Below are positions 9,439 through 18,706 of a DNA stretch of 64,000 bases, piece by piece. A program made the translations under genes and the position numbers. Each line of letters starts with the position of its first letter. The stretch's first letter is position 1. Source of the DNA: an uncultured Tenacibaculum sp. (GTDB lineage: Bacteria > Bacteroidota > Bacteroidia > Flavobacteriales > Flavobacteriaceae); assembly GCF_947502995.1 (NCBI RefSeq), contig NZ_CANNBW010000002.1, positions 1 to 64,000 of the forward strand, read 5' to 3'. Under the pieces are notes generated by a model, which had not been told where the DNA came from, ran no database searches, and worked only from the letters and a program-made list of their open reading frames with translations.

Positions 9439-9528
9439 TATAAAAAAATGTATTAAATATTAAAGCTGCAATTTAAGATTTAATTCTCAGTAAATCAGAG
9501 TTTTTTTTGACTTTATTTTTTAACTGTC

Positions 9529-10626
9529 TTACAATAAGCGTTTTTGGTTTTCAAAAAAGGAATCGGCTTGTAATTTCATTAGGTTTTGAGCCATTTTTTG
9601 TTTGTAATTGTAAAGTTCTTCTTCCGATTTTAAATCGTTATAAATTTCAGTATTGATATGTGTATCAGTATCCATTATTTTTTCTCTCTGATCTATCTGT
9701 TGTTGAATCCAAGTTCTTATCTCTGAAGTTCTATTTTCTAATTTATAATCATATTCACTTTTACTACTGATAAGTTTTGTGAAAATTGGAGATGTTTCTA
9801 TAGCTAAAAACAATAAGAAAATAAATAAAGAAGGCATCCATGGAAGTTGATCTAAAGCATTTATTCGAGCCATTAATCCATCATAATTAGCAATAATTGG
9901 TTGAGAATTTGTTTCCGAGTCTTTTTGTTGTTGAATTAAAGAAGCGATTTCTGATTCTTTAGCATTGATTTTTTCTTGATTATTCTTTTTCAATTCAGAA
10001 AGTAGTGCCAATGAAGCATCATGTTTTTCTCTTTTTTCTTTATAAACAGGACCTTTACCTTTTAGTTTGGTTCCTTTTCTTCCTTCTGCTTCTGCTATAT
10101 ATGTTTCGTAAAGTTGATTGGTTTCTTGTTCTTTTAAATTAATTTCTTCTTTTAAATCTGAAATTTCAGTTTGAAGCTTTGTTATTTCAGGAGTAAACTG
10201 TGCCGCAATTTGATTTTTATTATCTAAGGTCATTTGATTCTTTTCTGTCAATAATACCTGATTAATTTCTTTTTCAAAAATCTTTAATTCCAGAGGTTTA
10301 GAAATCACTACTGCGATTATTACAGCTAATAAAAGTCTTGGGAAAGCTTGCATAAATTCCTTAACAAAGCTGTCTTTTTTTCTGAGTGTAGAAACTATGT
10401 ATCTGTCTAAATTAAAGATGAGTAACCCCCAAACAATACCAAAGAATACAGCAGTATATATATTGTTAAATACGGTGTATAAAGCATAACTACTGGCTAT
10501 TGTAGCCATTAAGGCAGTGAAAAATACTGTAGCTCCAATACCAGCATATTTATTTTGTTCACCATTAGAGCAATTTTGTATCAGGTCGAGATCTACACCT
10601 GAACATAAAAGAAAGAAACGTTTCAT
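9529..10626 (-). CDS. DUF4407 membrane protein
   Basis: 365 aa. Membrane segments lie near residues 30-75 and 90-110, then a long periplasmic or cytoplasmic coiled coil (about residues 130-250), another membrane segment (LPWMPSLFIFLLFLAIE) and a charged helical C-terminus. This layout and the N-terminal FLLCSGVDLDLI match DUF4407. Function unknown. Confidence 0.75.
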   Translation of the reverse strand: MKRFFLLCSGVDLDLIQNCSNGEQNKYAGIGATVFFTALMATIASSYALYTVFNNIYTAVFFGIVWGLLIFNLDRYIVSTLRKKDSFVKEFMQAFPRLLLAVIIAVVISKPLELKIFEKEINQVLLTEKNQMTLDNKNQIAAQFTPEITKLQTEISDLKEEINLKEQETNQLYETYIAEAEGRKGTKLKGKGPVYKEKREKHDASLALLSELKKNNQEKINAKESEIASLIQQQKDSETNSQPIIANYDGLMARINALDQLPWMPSLFIFLLFLAIETSPIFTKLISSKSEYDYKLENRTSEIRTWIQQQIDQREKIMDTDTHINTEIYNDLKSEEELYNYKQKMAQNLMKLQADSFFENQKRLL

Positions 10627-10664
10627 ACTATTAATAACGATCTAGCTTGGTGTTTGTTACAAAA

Positions 10665-10688
10665 AAAAGCCTCTTTTAAGAGGCTTTT
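10665..10688. terminator. Bidirectional terminator
   Basis: Perfect 9-bp stem AAAAGCCTC/GAGGCTTTT with a 6-nt loop, located just past the stop of the BlaR1-like gene on the minus strand. Confidence 0.8.
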
Positions 10689-10693
10689 AACTA

Positions 10694-13033
10694 TTATTTG
10701 ATATTATCTGAATTCAGCAATTTCGTTAGTTTGTCTTCACTTTTGGTTAAATACATGTTTAATACACTTTTTTCTCTATTTGCATAAGCTCCTCCGATGA
10801 AGTACTCTTTTTTATTCTTTGCTAAATCATAGTACTTATTTTTTGAAATTTTTTTCTCTTCCAAGAAATAATTAGTTAAAACATTATTATTAATGTTTTC
10901 TGGAGTCTCTTTTTCTAGAATAACTTTTTTCGTTTCTTTATTTTTATATGTAGTCGGATAGACTACTTCTTTAGAAACTTGCCAAGTTTTGTTGCTCGTT
11001 TTATGTTTCGATGGTGTAGGGATGTCACTTTTTTCTCCTTTTTTAACTCTAGGATATGTTCTTTTTGGAGGAGGTGGAATATTCGTAGAATCACCTTTTC
11101 TAACTATTGCACCATGAGGTGATGAACTTTTTTCTGGTGTAATTAATTCTCCAGATTTAGTTACTTCTTGTCCGAAGCGGTTGTAGTAGGTAGTTCCATT
11201 TTCATTTTTTATAAAATAAAGTGTTTCTCCATTTTTGTCATAGAATCCTTTTTCTTTTTTATCCTTTGGTTTTGGTGGCGGCGGAATATTTGTTTGATCT
11301 CCTTTTTTTACAGTTGGATAATTTTTAGTATTTCCTTTAGTAATTAAATAGAATTGATACGGCTGAGGAAATCTTTTATTTCTAACATTTTTCTTTATAT
11401 AACCTCCTGAATAATGTTTGAAATCAGTTGATTTATAGTTTTTTAATATTGAGTTTTTAGCAACTTTCCCATCGATCCAAATAGCATATTTTTTAGTATT
11501 CTGTAATTCTTTAAGTAATTTAGCACTCACTTTGTTTTTCGAAATTTTCATCGGAGGTGGAGGAGGAGGTAACATTTTTCTCTCCTCTGGAGTTAACTCT
11601 GAAAATTTTTTAGTTATTCGTTTTCCTTCTTTAGTTGAGTAGGTAAGTGTCTTCTTTTTTTGATTAACAATTCGTTTTTTTGGGATAGAATCTTTGTCTT
11701 CCCATATTTTTATAGTTTCTCCATTAGGAAGTTTACGATGTAGTGTATCTTTTTCTTGGGCTGTGAATTTAAGATTAAGATCATCGATTTTTTTTAATTC
11801 TTTTTCTAAATGTTTTTGAACTAAAACTTCATTGTAAGGAATGATTCCGTTTTGATTCAGGTATTGTTTTTTACCGTTAAGCAGTGGGAATTTAAGGTTT
11901 ATCCAAGCAGTGTTTTTTAATCCAGAAAATGTAATATCATTCTCGGTTGCTTTTATAGAGAAAGCATATTCACTTCCAGGTATGCGGTTTTTATTTGTAA
12001 AACCGAAATCGGTAATAATATGTTCTTCATTTAAAGGTATAGCTAGTTTAGCCCATCTTTCACAGTTATAACATTTTAGTTTAATTTCATTACCATTTTT
12101 TTCAACGGAAGCAAGAAAAAGTTCTGAGTTTGCTTTCTTTTTTGTTTCAATTTCAACAGGATTGTTATAAGCTTCAGCCCGTTCAGCAAGTGAAAATAAA
12201 AGTCCGCATAGCAATGGAATAACACTCATCTTTTTTAGCAAAATTGCTTTGCCAGATTTTTGTTTAGTCATCATAAGTAATCTTTTTTTAGTTAAAATAA
12301 AATTCAAATTACTGGCCAAGTAATATTCTTTTGAATCAGAACTTCTCTTTAATAAAAGCTCTTGATATGTAATAGTATTGTTGTAAGTATCGATAACAGA
12401 TGCGTCTGCTAAAAACTCATGATTTAATCTTATGGCTTTTTTTAGGTAAATAAAAAGCGGATTAAACCAAAAAATAGCATGTAAAAGCTCAATGAGAATA
12501 ATATCGAAAGTATGATTTTGTGTAACATGAGTAAGTTCATGTGTAAAAAGTTCTTTTTCTATAGTTTTATTATGGTATTCGTTTTTATTAATGAAAATGT
12601 AGTTCCAAAAAGTATGCGGAGCTATTTCATCTTCAACCAATACAAGTTTGGCATTGTAATAGCTAATGATTTTGTTGTTTTTAATTCGGCTAAAAATATT
12701 ATAAAGATTCTTTGAGAAGCGAAATAGCAAAATACCAACTACAATAATGTATATCGTTTGTAAAAGTAAAGTGAAATCAAAATAATTAATTTCTGAGTCA
12801 ATTTGATTTGTTGTAAAACTTACGGTTTCTCCTGATGTTTGAGGAATTATAAGATCAGTAGTGAATGTAGGTTCTACATAAATTGTATACTCAGGAACCA
12901 GAAAAGAAAACAATAAACCTCCAATTAAAAAGAAACGATTGAAGTTGTGCATCTTTTCTTTTTGCAATACAAAATGATAAAAGATCAAAAGTATTCCAAG
13001 ACAAATCGTAAACTTTAGAAGGTAATTAATCAT
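10694..13033 (-). CDS. BlaR1/MecR1-type M56 metallopeptidase sensor
   Basis: 779 aa. The N-terminal third has membrane segments around an M56 zinc peptidase domain with FTHELTHVTQ (HExxH) and the downstream glutamate in NHEFLADASV. In this family the peptidase cleaves the partner repressor after signal sensing. There is no penicillin-binding sensor domain. The long C-terminus instead has beta-type segments, poly-Pro stretches (PPPPPPMK) and three copies of a KKG[DE]-x-[TS]-[ND]IP-x-P motif. Overlaps the repressor gene by 8 bp. Confidence 0.85.
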   Translation of the reverse strand: MINYLLKFTICLGILLIFYHFVLQKEKMHNFNRFFLIGGLLFSFLVPEYTIYVEPTFTTDLIIPQTSGETVSFTTNQIDSEINYFDFTLLLQTIYIIVVGILLFRFSKNLYNIFSRIKNNKIISYYNAKLVLVEDEIAPHTFWNYIFINKNEYHNKTIEKELFTHELTHVTQNHTFDIILIELLHAIFWFNPLFIYLKKAIRLNHEFLADASVIDTYNNTITYQELLLKRSSDSKEYYLASNLNFILTKKRLLMMTKQKSGKAILLKKMSVIPLLCGLLFSLAERAEAYNNPVEIETKKKANSELFLASVEKNGNEIKLKCYNCERWAKLAIPLNEEHIITDFGFTNKNRIPGSEYAFSIKATENDITFSGLKNTAWINLKFPLLNGKKQYLNQNGIIPYNEVLVQKHLEKELKKIDDLNLKFTAQEKDTLHRKLPNGETIKIWEDKDSIPKKRIVNQKKKTLTYSTKEGKRITKKFSELTPEERKMLPPPPPPMKISKNKVSAKLLKELQNTKKYAIWIDGKVAKNSILKNYKSTDFKHYSGGYIKKNVRNKRFPQPYQFYLITKGNTKNYPTVKKGDQTNIPPPPKPKDKKEKGFYDKNGETLYFIKNENGTTYYNRFGQEVTKSGELITPEKSSSPHGAIVRKGDSTNIPPPPKRTYPRVKKGEKSDIPTPSKHKTSNKTWQVSKEVVYPTTYKNKETKKVILEKETPENINNNVLTNYFLEEKKISKNKYYDLAKNKKEYFIGGAYANREKSVLNMYLTKSEDKLTKLLNSDNIK

Positions 13034-13400
13034 TGTTTTGTTCTTTAATTTGATGATCTATAATCTTTCTTAATTCTTTTAATTCATCAACAGACAAATC
13101 GGTTTCTTTAGTGAAAAATGAAGCAAACTGACTGGCAGAATCATTAAAAAAGTTTTTAATCAAACCATTTACATGTTTAGAGAAATAGTCTGTTTTCTTT
13201 ACTAAAGGAAAATATTCTCTAGATTTTCCATAAAGCTTATAATCAATAAAACCTTTGTCTTTCATACGCTTTAAAAGCGTAGCTAAAGTTGTGTTCGCAG
13301 GTTTTGGATCAGGAAATTCTAATAACAAATCTTTCATAAAAGCTTTGTTTAGTTTCCATAAATATTGCATTACTTGCTCTTCAGATTTTGATAATTTCAT
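13026..13400 (-). CDS. BlaI/MecI-family transcriptional repressor
   Basis: 124 aa from the ATG at 13398-13400; the upstream in-frame Met would add a leader that runs through the operators. Winged-helix motif: LSKSEEQVMQYLWKLNKAF, then ANTTLATLLKRMKDKGFI as the recognition region. The C-terminal dimerisation helix contains the family's cleavage zone. Two palindromes upstream (13421-13436, 13448-13463) fit its operator consensus TACAnnTGTA. Confidence 0.9.
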   Translation of the reverse strand: MKLSKSEEQVMQYLWKLNKAFMKDLLLEFPDPKPANTTLATLLKRMKDKGFIDYKLYGKSREYFPLVKKTDYFSKHVNGLIKNFFNDSASQFASFFTKETDLSVDELKELRKIIDHQIKEQNND

Positions 13401-13420
13401 TTCTACAGAATTAGAACTTG

Positions 13421-13463
13421 TTCTACAAATGTAGAAAATAAATTTTATTCTACAAGTGTAGAA
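13421..13463. promoter_or_regulatory. Pair of BlaI-type operators
   Basis: TTCTACAAATGTAGAA (13421-13436) and TTCTACAAGTGTAGAA (13448-13463) match the BlaI/MecI site TACAnnTGTA with extended arms; centres are 27 bp apart. They lie between the repressor and the divergent gene at 13499, so both directions could be repressed. Confidence 0.8.
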
Positions 13464-13486
13464 TATGTTTTTTTGTAACAACTTTC

Positions 13487-13494
13487 TATTTTTG
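13487..13494 (+). promoter_or_regulatory. -7 promoter box of the 187-aa gene
   Basis: TATTTTTG fits the Bacteroidota TAnnTTTG consensus. Its last base is only 5 nt upstream of the ATG, so the mRNA should start at or next to the start codon. No convincing -33 element at the standard spacing. Confidence 0.55.
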
Positions 13495-13498
13495 CAAT

Positions 13499-14062
13499 AT
13501 GAAATTAGTTGTTTTAATAAGCTTGTTTACTTGTTTTACAATGAGTTCTCAGTATAAATATGAGCGAGAATTTAGGTTAAATGTAGAAGAAGTTCCAATA
13601 TCTGCTGTTCAATTTCTTAAGCAGTTTCAGTTTAAAAAGAAAGTAAAATGGTATGGAGAAGAAAGTCAAGATGGAAAAACTTTTGAGGCAAAAACGTATT
13701 ACAATGCTAAAAAATATAGTTTAGAGTTTGATGCTAAAGGGGAAATATTAGATGTTGAAATAAAAGTAAGGGTAAATAGTTTGAACAAACCTGACCAAGA
13801 AATGATTAAAAAGGGATTACAAAAGGTTTTTTCAAAATATAAGATTAAGAAATTGCAACTTCAGTTTTCAGGAAAAGAATTGTTATCAAGAATTAAAGCA
13901 TTTGAAACAAAAGGGAATTACAGTACTTGTTTTTTTGAACTTGTGGTTTCTGGTAAAATAGGGAAGGAGCGAAAACTATTCGAAATCTTAATGAATAGCA
14001 AAGGTGAGATTGTTAAAAAACTTGAATTTAAAGTTTTGAATTCAGATAATTTAGAATTTTAA
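13499..14062 (+). CDS. Secreted protein of unknown function
   Basis: 187 aa with a signal peptide (MKLVVLISLFTCFTMSSQ). The mature part is basic and alternates strands and helices (KVKWYGEES, TYYNAKKYSLEFDAKGEILDVEI), resembling PepSY-type periplasmic domains, without a clear match. Its TAA stop overlaps the next ATG (TAATG), so translation is coupled to the barrel protein. It shares its upstream region with the BlaI-type operators. Confidence 0.6.
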   Translation: MKLVVLISLFTCFTMSSQYKYEREFRLNVEEVPISAVQFLKQFQFKKKVKWYGEESQDGKTFEAKTYYNAKKYSLEFDAKGEILDVEIKVRVNSLNKPDQEMIKKGLQKVFSKYKIKKLQLQFSGKELLSRIKAFETKGNYSTCFFELVVSGKIGKERKLFEILMNSKGEIVKKLEFKVLNSDNLEF

Positions 14063-14709
14063 TGCGTAGTATTTTTATTTTCTTTTTTGTTTTATTTGTT
14101 GGGAAAATTACTAGTCAAACTAATTTTTCTGCTGGAGTTTTACCTAAAGTTGTTACTTCATTTAAAATGTCACCTAAAATAAAATGGGTGAATAGTATAG
14201 AGTCTAGAGAGTTTTTTTATGATAAAGAATTCGAACTGACGCATAGTTTGGTTGATGTCTCAACTATTTTTTCACTAAAAACAGAAATGAATAACAAGTT
14301 AAATTTTGGATTCATTTTTCGATTCAAAGATGGTGAAGTTGAGTACAGGTCGTTACAACATTATAATATTATTCATAGTCTTGAGCAATTTCAAATGGGC
14401 CATCGATTTGCTTTTGAACAGTTTTACGATGATGTGATTAATTTAAGAGGACGATATCGATTTACAATCCAACGCGCTTTGAATGGAGATAAAATTGATG
14501 TTTTTGAATGGTATTTAAAACTGTCTAATGAATATTTATGGCAATTTAATGATGAGAATTTAGAAATAAGATTAGCACCAAATTTAGGGTATCGATTAAG
14601 CAAACGTAATAAGATAGAATTTGGAGTAGAGTATAGAGCTGCAGATTTTGTTAGAGAATTAAATAAGAATCAATTATGGATGCGTTGTACAATGTACATT
14701 TCATTATAA
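14062..14709 (+). CDS. DUF2490-like outer-membrane beta-barrel protein
   Basis: 215 aa, signal peptide to about residue 18 (ITSQ). Amphipathic strands run through the sequence and it closes with LWMRCTMYISL, a typical last barrel strand. The pattern (GHRFAFEQFYDD, RGRYRFTIQRAL, LRLAP-like segment) is that of DUF2490 proteins. Function unknown; paired with the upstream secreted protein. Confidence 0.65.
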   Translation: MRSIFIFFFVLFVGKITSQTNFSAGVLPKVVTSFKMSPKIKWVNSIESREFFYDKEFELTHSLVDVSTIFSLKTEMNNKLNFGFIFRFKDGEVEYRSLQHYNIIHSLEQFQMGHRFAFEQFYDDVINLRGRYRFTIQRALNGDKIDVFEWYLKLSNEYLWQFNDENLEIRLAPNLGYRLSKRNKIEFGVEYRAADFVRELNKNQLWMRCTMYISL

Positions 14710-14710
14710 A

Positions 14711-14734
14711 AAAATCCGCTGAAAAGCGGATTTT
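14711..14734. terminator. Bidirectional terminator with GAAA loop
   Basis: 10-bp perfect stem AAAATCCGCT/AGCGGATTTT capped by a GAAA tetraloop between convergent genes. Confidence 0.85.
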
Positions 14735-16674
14735 TAATTTCTTTTTAACTCGATGTAACTTCCATGAATATTAATAATATTGCTATAGAATTCTTTTAAA
14801 TAATGATATTCTTGCTGATTGTAAATAGCTTTGTTCAAAAAGAATTTTGAATATATGTTTATTTTGTTTTCTGTGCTTTTTACACTTAATACAACTCTTC
14901 CTCCTTTATTAGGTAAAGAAATACCTTTACTTTCTGGGAGTTTACTAATGCTATATCCGTCTGGTACATCTATATTAATCATGTAGGAGCGTGTAAAAGC
15001 ATAACCAAAATCTACAGGGTAATTTCTTTCGTTTAATTTAAAAGGATTTTCTGTTATTTGATCAACTACAAAAGGAACGAAGCGAATAATATTTTCTTTT
15101 TCAACATCAGGAATACTAACAGATAAAAAAGTTTTAAAAGTTTCTTTCCCTTCTTGTGTAGGAATGTTATTGAAGTCGTCAACTTCTAAAAAAGGATTCT
15201 TAGTTTCAAAATCTTCAATGTATTTATCTTCAGATTTAGAAGAAAGTTTCACGCGTTCACTGTAGGAATAATAGCCTCTTCGAGAAGTTACTATCTTCCC
15301 TTTTAAACCATCTTCTTCAAAACTAAGGTTAATGTTATGGGAAATAAAAGATTTAAATTTCGGTTTTATGAGTTCCCAATAACTTCCTTTGTCGAAATCT
15401 AAAACGCGTCCTTCACCGTTTAAACAGCGGAAAGGAATTTCACCAAATAATAAATCTTTATCTGTGGCGTCTAAAAAATAAACTTCATTGTTAATTACAG
15501 TTTTTATTAGCACATAATTAAACTCAGAAACAGATGGGTGAAGTTTAGTTACTATTCCATTTTTTCTTGTTGATAAAACAACTAAGTAACTTTCAATTTT
15601 TGCAGCTTTAAGTGCGTTGTATAGTGAAAGATTTATGCCATCTACACTTCCAGTTTTATCTTCGTAAACATTTCTAATTTTGATTTTATCACTAGACCAT
15701 AGTTCACCATCCCAATTTAATTCTGATTGAATATGCTTGTAAATAGCTTTAGCTCTTTCTAAATCGTTTCGATTGGTAAAAAGATTTTTAGGTAGATTTC
15801 TTTTAAAGTAACTTTTCTTAGATGTTTGTCCGTCAAAGAAATTATTTTTTAAAGTTTTATCTGCGTCTTTCCAAGTTTTTGTGTACTTCTTTACTCTTCC
15901 GTCTATAGTTGTGTATGAAATAGGTTCAAAGATAATTTTGGATTTAAAATTCTCTTCGGAAAGCATGTAATCTTCTCCTTTAAAAGCAGGGACATGATCA
16001 AAACCAAATTCATAAACTAAACAGTCACCACTTAAGCCGTTAGAAAGACGTACGCAATCTTTTTCTACATGATTACTTTTACGATCTAATGGTTTATTAG
16101 CTCGTAAGCGAATATTGTATTTCCAATTTCCTAAAATAGTAGCTGTAAAATCACTTTTTATTTTAGGAATATCAGATTGAAATTCCCAATCATCTAGTTT
16201 AGAATATGGGGAAATAAGACTGTAAGTGTATTCAATTACTGAACCTTTTTTTACATTAGGTAATGTAAAACTTGTTTGAGTCCAGTTTTCTGAAAGTTTC
16301 TTTTCGTAAATATGTTGATCTGAAAGAAAAATCTTTTTTAATAAACCATCTTCAGAAGTATAAGAAATGGCTTTAATGTTTAGAACTTTTTCTTTCTTGT
16401 AAGAATTGATAGAAATTGTGGCTCTATCTACTTCAGATTGATCAAAAATTTTAACTCTTTTGTATATGTCGCGTCTAAAATAGTACTCATTTTCTTGATC
16501 AATGTATTCGTGACCTTTTTCTTCTAGAACAAGAGCTTTAGCAGTAGAATCTTTTTGATAAAAAGACATTTCTACTTCTTTTAAATCTGTTAAACCCAAT
16601 TTTTGAATATCACTAGCTTGGGAATTAGCAGATAAGTTTAAAAAAAGTAGAAATAATCCAGTAATGTATCTCAT
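14734..16674 (-). CDS. DUF3857/transglutaminase-like protein, third of three (no catalytic Cys)
   Basis: 646 aa with signal peptide (ending NSQA). N-terminal DUF3857 beta domain (to about residue 270), central transglutaminase-like fold (290-420) and C-terminal beta domain. Where active members have GDCK, this one has TGSVDGIN, and the expected His is replaced by Asn (EFNYVL); only LDATD keeps the Asp. It is therefore predicted to be a non-catalytic, exported binding protein. Last gene of a three-gene minus-strand operon; 7-nt gap to the gene before. Confidence 0.8.
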   Translation of the reverse strand: MRYITGLFLLFLNLSANSQASDIQKLGLTDLKEVEMSFYQKDSTAKALVLEEKGHEYIDQENEYYFRRDIYKRVKIFDQSEVDRATISINSYKKEKVLNIKAISYTSEDGLLKKIFLSDQHIYEKKLSENWTQTSFTLPNVKKGSVIEYTYSLISPYSKLDDWEFQSDIPKIKSDFTATILGNWKYNIRLRANKPLDRKSNHVEKDCVRLSNGLSGDCLVYEFGFDHVPAFKGEDYMLSEENFKSKIIFEPISYTTIDGRVKKYTKTWKDADKTLKNNFFDGQTSKKSYFKRNLPKNLFTNRNDLERAKAIYKHIQSELNWDGELWSSDKIKIRNVYEDKTGSVDGINLSLYNALKAAKIESYLVVLSTRKNGIVTKLHPSVSEFNYVLIKTVINNEVYFLDATDKDLLFGEIPFRCLNGEGRVLDFDKGSYWELIKPKFKSFISHNINLSFEEDGLKGKIVTSRRGYYSYSERVKLSSKSEDKYIEDFETKNPFLEVDDFNNIPTQEGKETFKTFLSVSIPDVEKENIIRFVPFVVDQITENPFKLNERNYPVDFGYAFTRSYMINIDVPDGYSISKLPESKGISLPNKGGRVVLSVKSTENKINIYSKFFLNKAIYNQQEYHYLKEFYSNIINIHGSYIELKRN

Positions 16675-16681
16675 AAAATAC

Positions 16682-18694
16682 TTATTGTTTAGAGATAATA
16701 ATTTTTTCGTTTTGTTTAGCTACCAATTGTTTAAAGAAATCTTTAACTGTAGGGTAATATGTTGGAGAAATTATAGCTGAATTAAATTGTAATTTAGAAT
16801 TCACCTGTATTGTGTTTCCGTTTTCAGTTACCACAAATTTGAAAAAACCAAGATTATCTGGAATACCAATAGCTAATTGTTCTGGGATAAACTCAACTTT
16901 ATATCCTTCAGGTATTTTAATAGAAATTTTGTTAGAGTCACTCCAAGGTGTTGCAAAATCAATAGGGAATTTTCTTTCGTCGCTTTTAAATGGATTTTGT
17001 TCCATTGTTAAGAATAAAAGTGGGTTTATGTATAATTTCCCATTAATTTCTTCTACTAAATCTTCAGAAGAAAATTTAAACATTCTACTTAATGGTTTTC
17101 CTATGTTTTTTTCATTTCTACTTTTAAAGTCGTCGATTTCTATATTGTAACTTTCTTCAAACTTAGAAATTAGTTCATCTTCTTTTAAATGATTAAAACG
17201 CTTTCTGCTTTGCATGGCAGTAAGTTTTGTTTTTGATTGTATTACAAAACCAGTGGAAGTTCCATCATCTTCAATAGTTAGCTTCACCTTGTTTTCTTCT
17301 GTAGAATGTGAAGAAGAACTTAATTTTACCCATGAAGAAGCTCCATTCTGCAATACTTTTCTACCATTCCAGTTTAATGCTCGAACAGGTAGAGAGTTAG
17401 GTAAAGAGTAAGGTTCAGTTGCGTCTAAAAGTGCGTATTTACCATTAGCAAATTCCACCATGCTAATTACATAGTTAAATCCATCTAAAGTAGGAAAAAT
17501 AGGAACTCCATTAGAACGAGAACTCACTAAAACAGGGTTAGCATTTAATCCAGCACTTCTTAACATTGAAGTTAACATTAAGTTGATGTCTGCAGCATTT
17601 CCTACTCCATCTTTAAAAGCTTTTTTAACTCCTAATTCTGTATATTTTCCATAGTTTCCATTCCATTTAACTTTCGATTTTACAAGTTGGAAAATGGCTC
17701 CAAGTTTTTCGTATTCACTTTTAGCTGTACTAAGTGTAGCAGCCAATTCATCTTTATAGTAGCTAGATTTATTTAATTCGTTACCAAAGCTTCTGTATGA
17801 ATAAATTTTCTTACTCACATCTTCCCAAGTTGTTGCGTAATATTTAGGAGAGCTTTCTGGCATTCTTACAAAAGATAATTCATATTTAATACCGCCTCTA
17901 TAGTTATTAATATTAGAAACAAAAGGTTCAGAGTCTTTTAATGCCGGAATATCTTTAGCGTTATAGTGATCTACATTTTTTGTGTAATCAATAGAAGAGT
18001 TACTAAAACTCGTTCTTGTTACAAATCCTTCAGATCTAGATTTTGACGTAATGTTAATTTTTCCTCTTTTACGAGACGACTGTACAGGAACAGCGTAATA
18101 TCCTTTAGAAGCTTTTCTAAAATTGAAGTATTCTGGAGTTTCTATAGAAACATCTAAAAGATCAACAGGAATGTCATATTGAAAATTTACAGGATCTATA
18201 CTTGTGATAAAAGGAGAAGTAACTGTATACATTAAGTCGATAACAGTTCCTTCTTTTACATCTGGAAATACAACTTTTACAGAAGTGAAATTATCATTTA
18301 TTTTTTCTTTAAATTGATGAGAACTTTTCAATTTTGTTTTTACAATTTTTCCGTTTTCATCGTTAAAAGCGTATCCTTTTATTTTAATGATTTTTTCTCT
18401 AGTACTTCCGTTATTGTATAAGGTAATTAAAAAAGTTCCTTTTTTTAAAGCATCTTTGGAGTACACTTTTATTCTTTTGTGAATATCTGTAGTCATCATA
18501 AAGCCATTGTTTTGATCGTACAAATAAGCGGTTCTTCTTTTGTTGTAAAGATAAGCTGCCGTAGCAGTAGAATCTTTTTGGTGTTCTTTTTGTAAAATGG
18601 CTTCTTTAGAGACTTTACCAAATTTTATTTCTTGGGCAAAATTATTACTTGTAAATGCTATTAAAAATAGCACAGATAAGATCAAGTTTTTCAT
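16682..18694 (-). CDS. DUF3857/transglutaminase-like protein, second of three (no catalytic Cys)
   Basis: 670 aa, signal peptide ending NNFAQ. Same three-part layout as its neighbours. The catalytic block reads VGNAADINLMLTSML instead of GDCK, and the His is Asn in GFNYVISM; LDATE is kept. As in the third paralog, the peptidase/transglutaminase triad is lost. It sits 12 nt after the first paralog. Confidence 0.8.
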   Translation of the reverse strand: MKNLILSVLFLIAFTSNNFAQEIKFGKVSKEAILQKEHQKDSTATAAYLYNKRRTAYLYDQNNGFMMTTDIHKRIKVYSKDALKKGTFLITLYNNGSTREKIIKIKGYAFNDENGKIVKTKLKSSHQFKEKINDNFTSVKVVFPDVKEGTVIDLMYTVTSPFITSIDPVNFQYDIPVDLLDVSIETPEYFNFRKASKGYYAVPVQSSRKRGKINITSKSRSEGFVTRTSFSNSSIDYTKNVDHYNAKDIPALKDSEPFVSNINNYRGGIKYELSFVRMPESSPKYYATTWEDVSKKIYSYRSFGNELNKSSYYKDELAATLSTAKSEYEKLGAIFQLVKSKVKWNGNYGKYTELGVKKAFKDGVGNAADINLMLTSMLRSAGLNANPVLVSSRSNGVPIFPTLDGFNYVISMVEFANGKYALLDATEPYSLPNSLPVRALNWNGRKVLQNGASSWVKLSSSSHSTEENKVKLTIEDDGTSTGFVIQSKTKLTAMQSRKRFNHLKEDELISKFEESYNIEIDDFKSRNEKNIGKPLSRMFKFSSEDLVEEINGKLYINPLLFLTMEQNPFKSDERKFPIDFATPWSDSNKISIKIPEGYKVEFIPEQLAIGIPDNLGFFKFVVTENGNTIQVNSKLQFNSAIISPTYYPTVKDFFKQLVAKQNEKIIISKQ

Positions 18695-18706
18695 AGTATT
18701 GATAAG

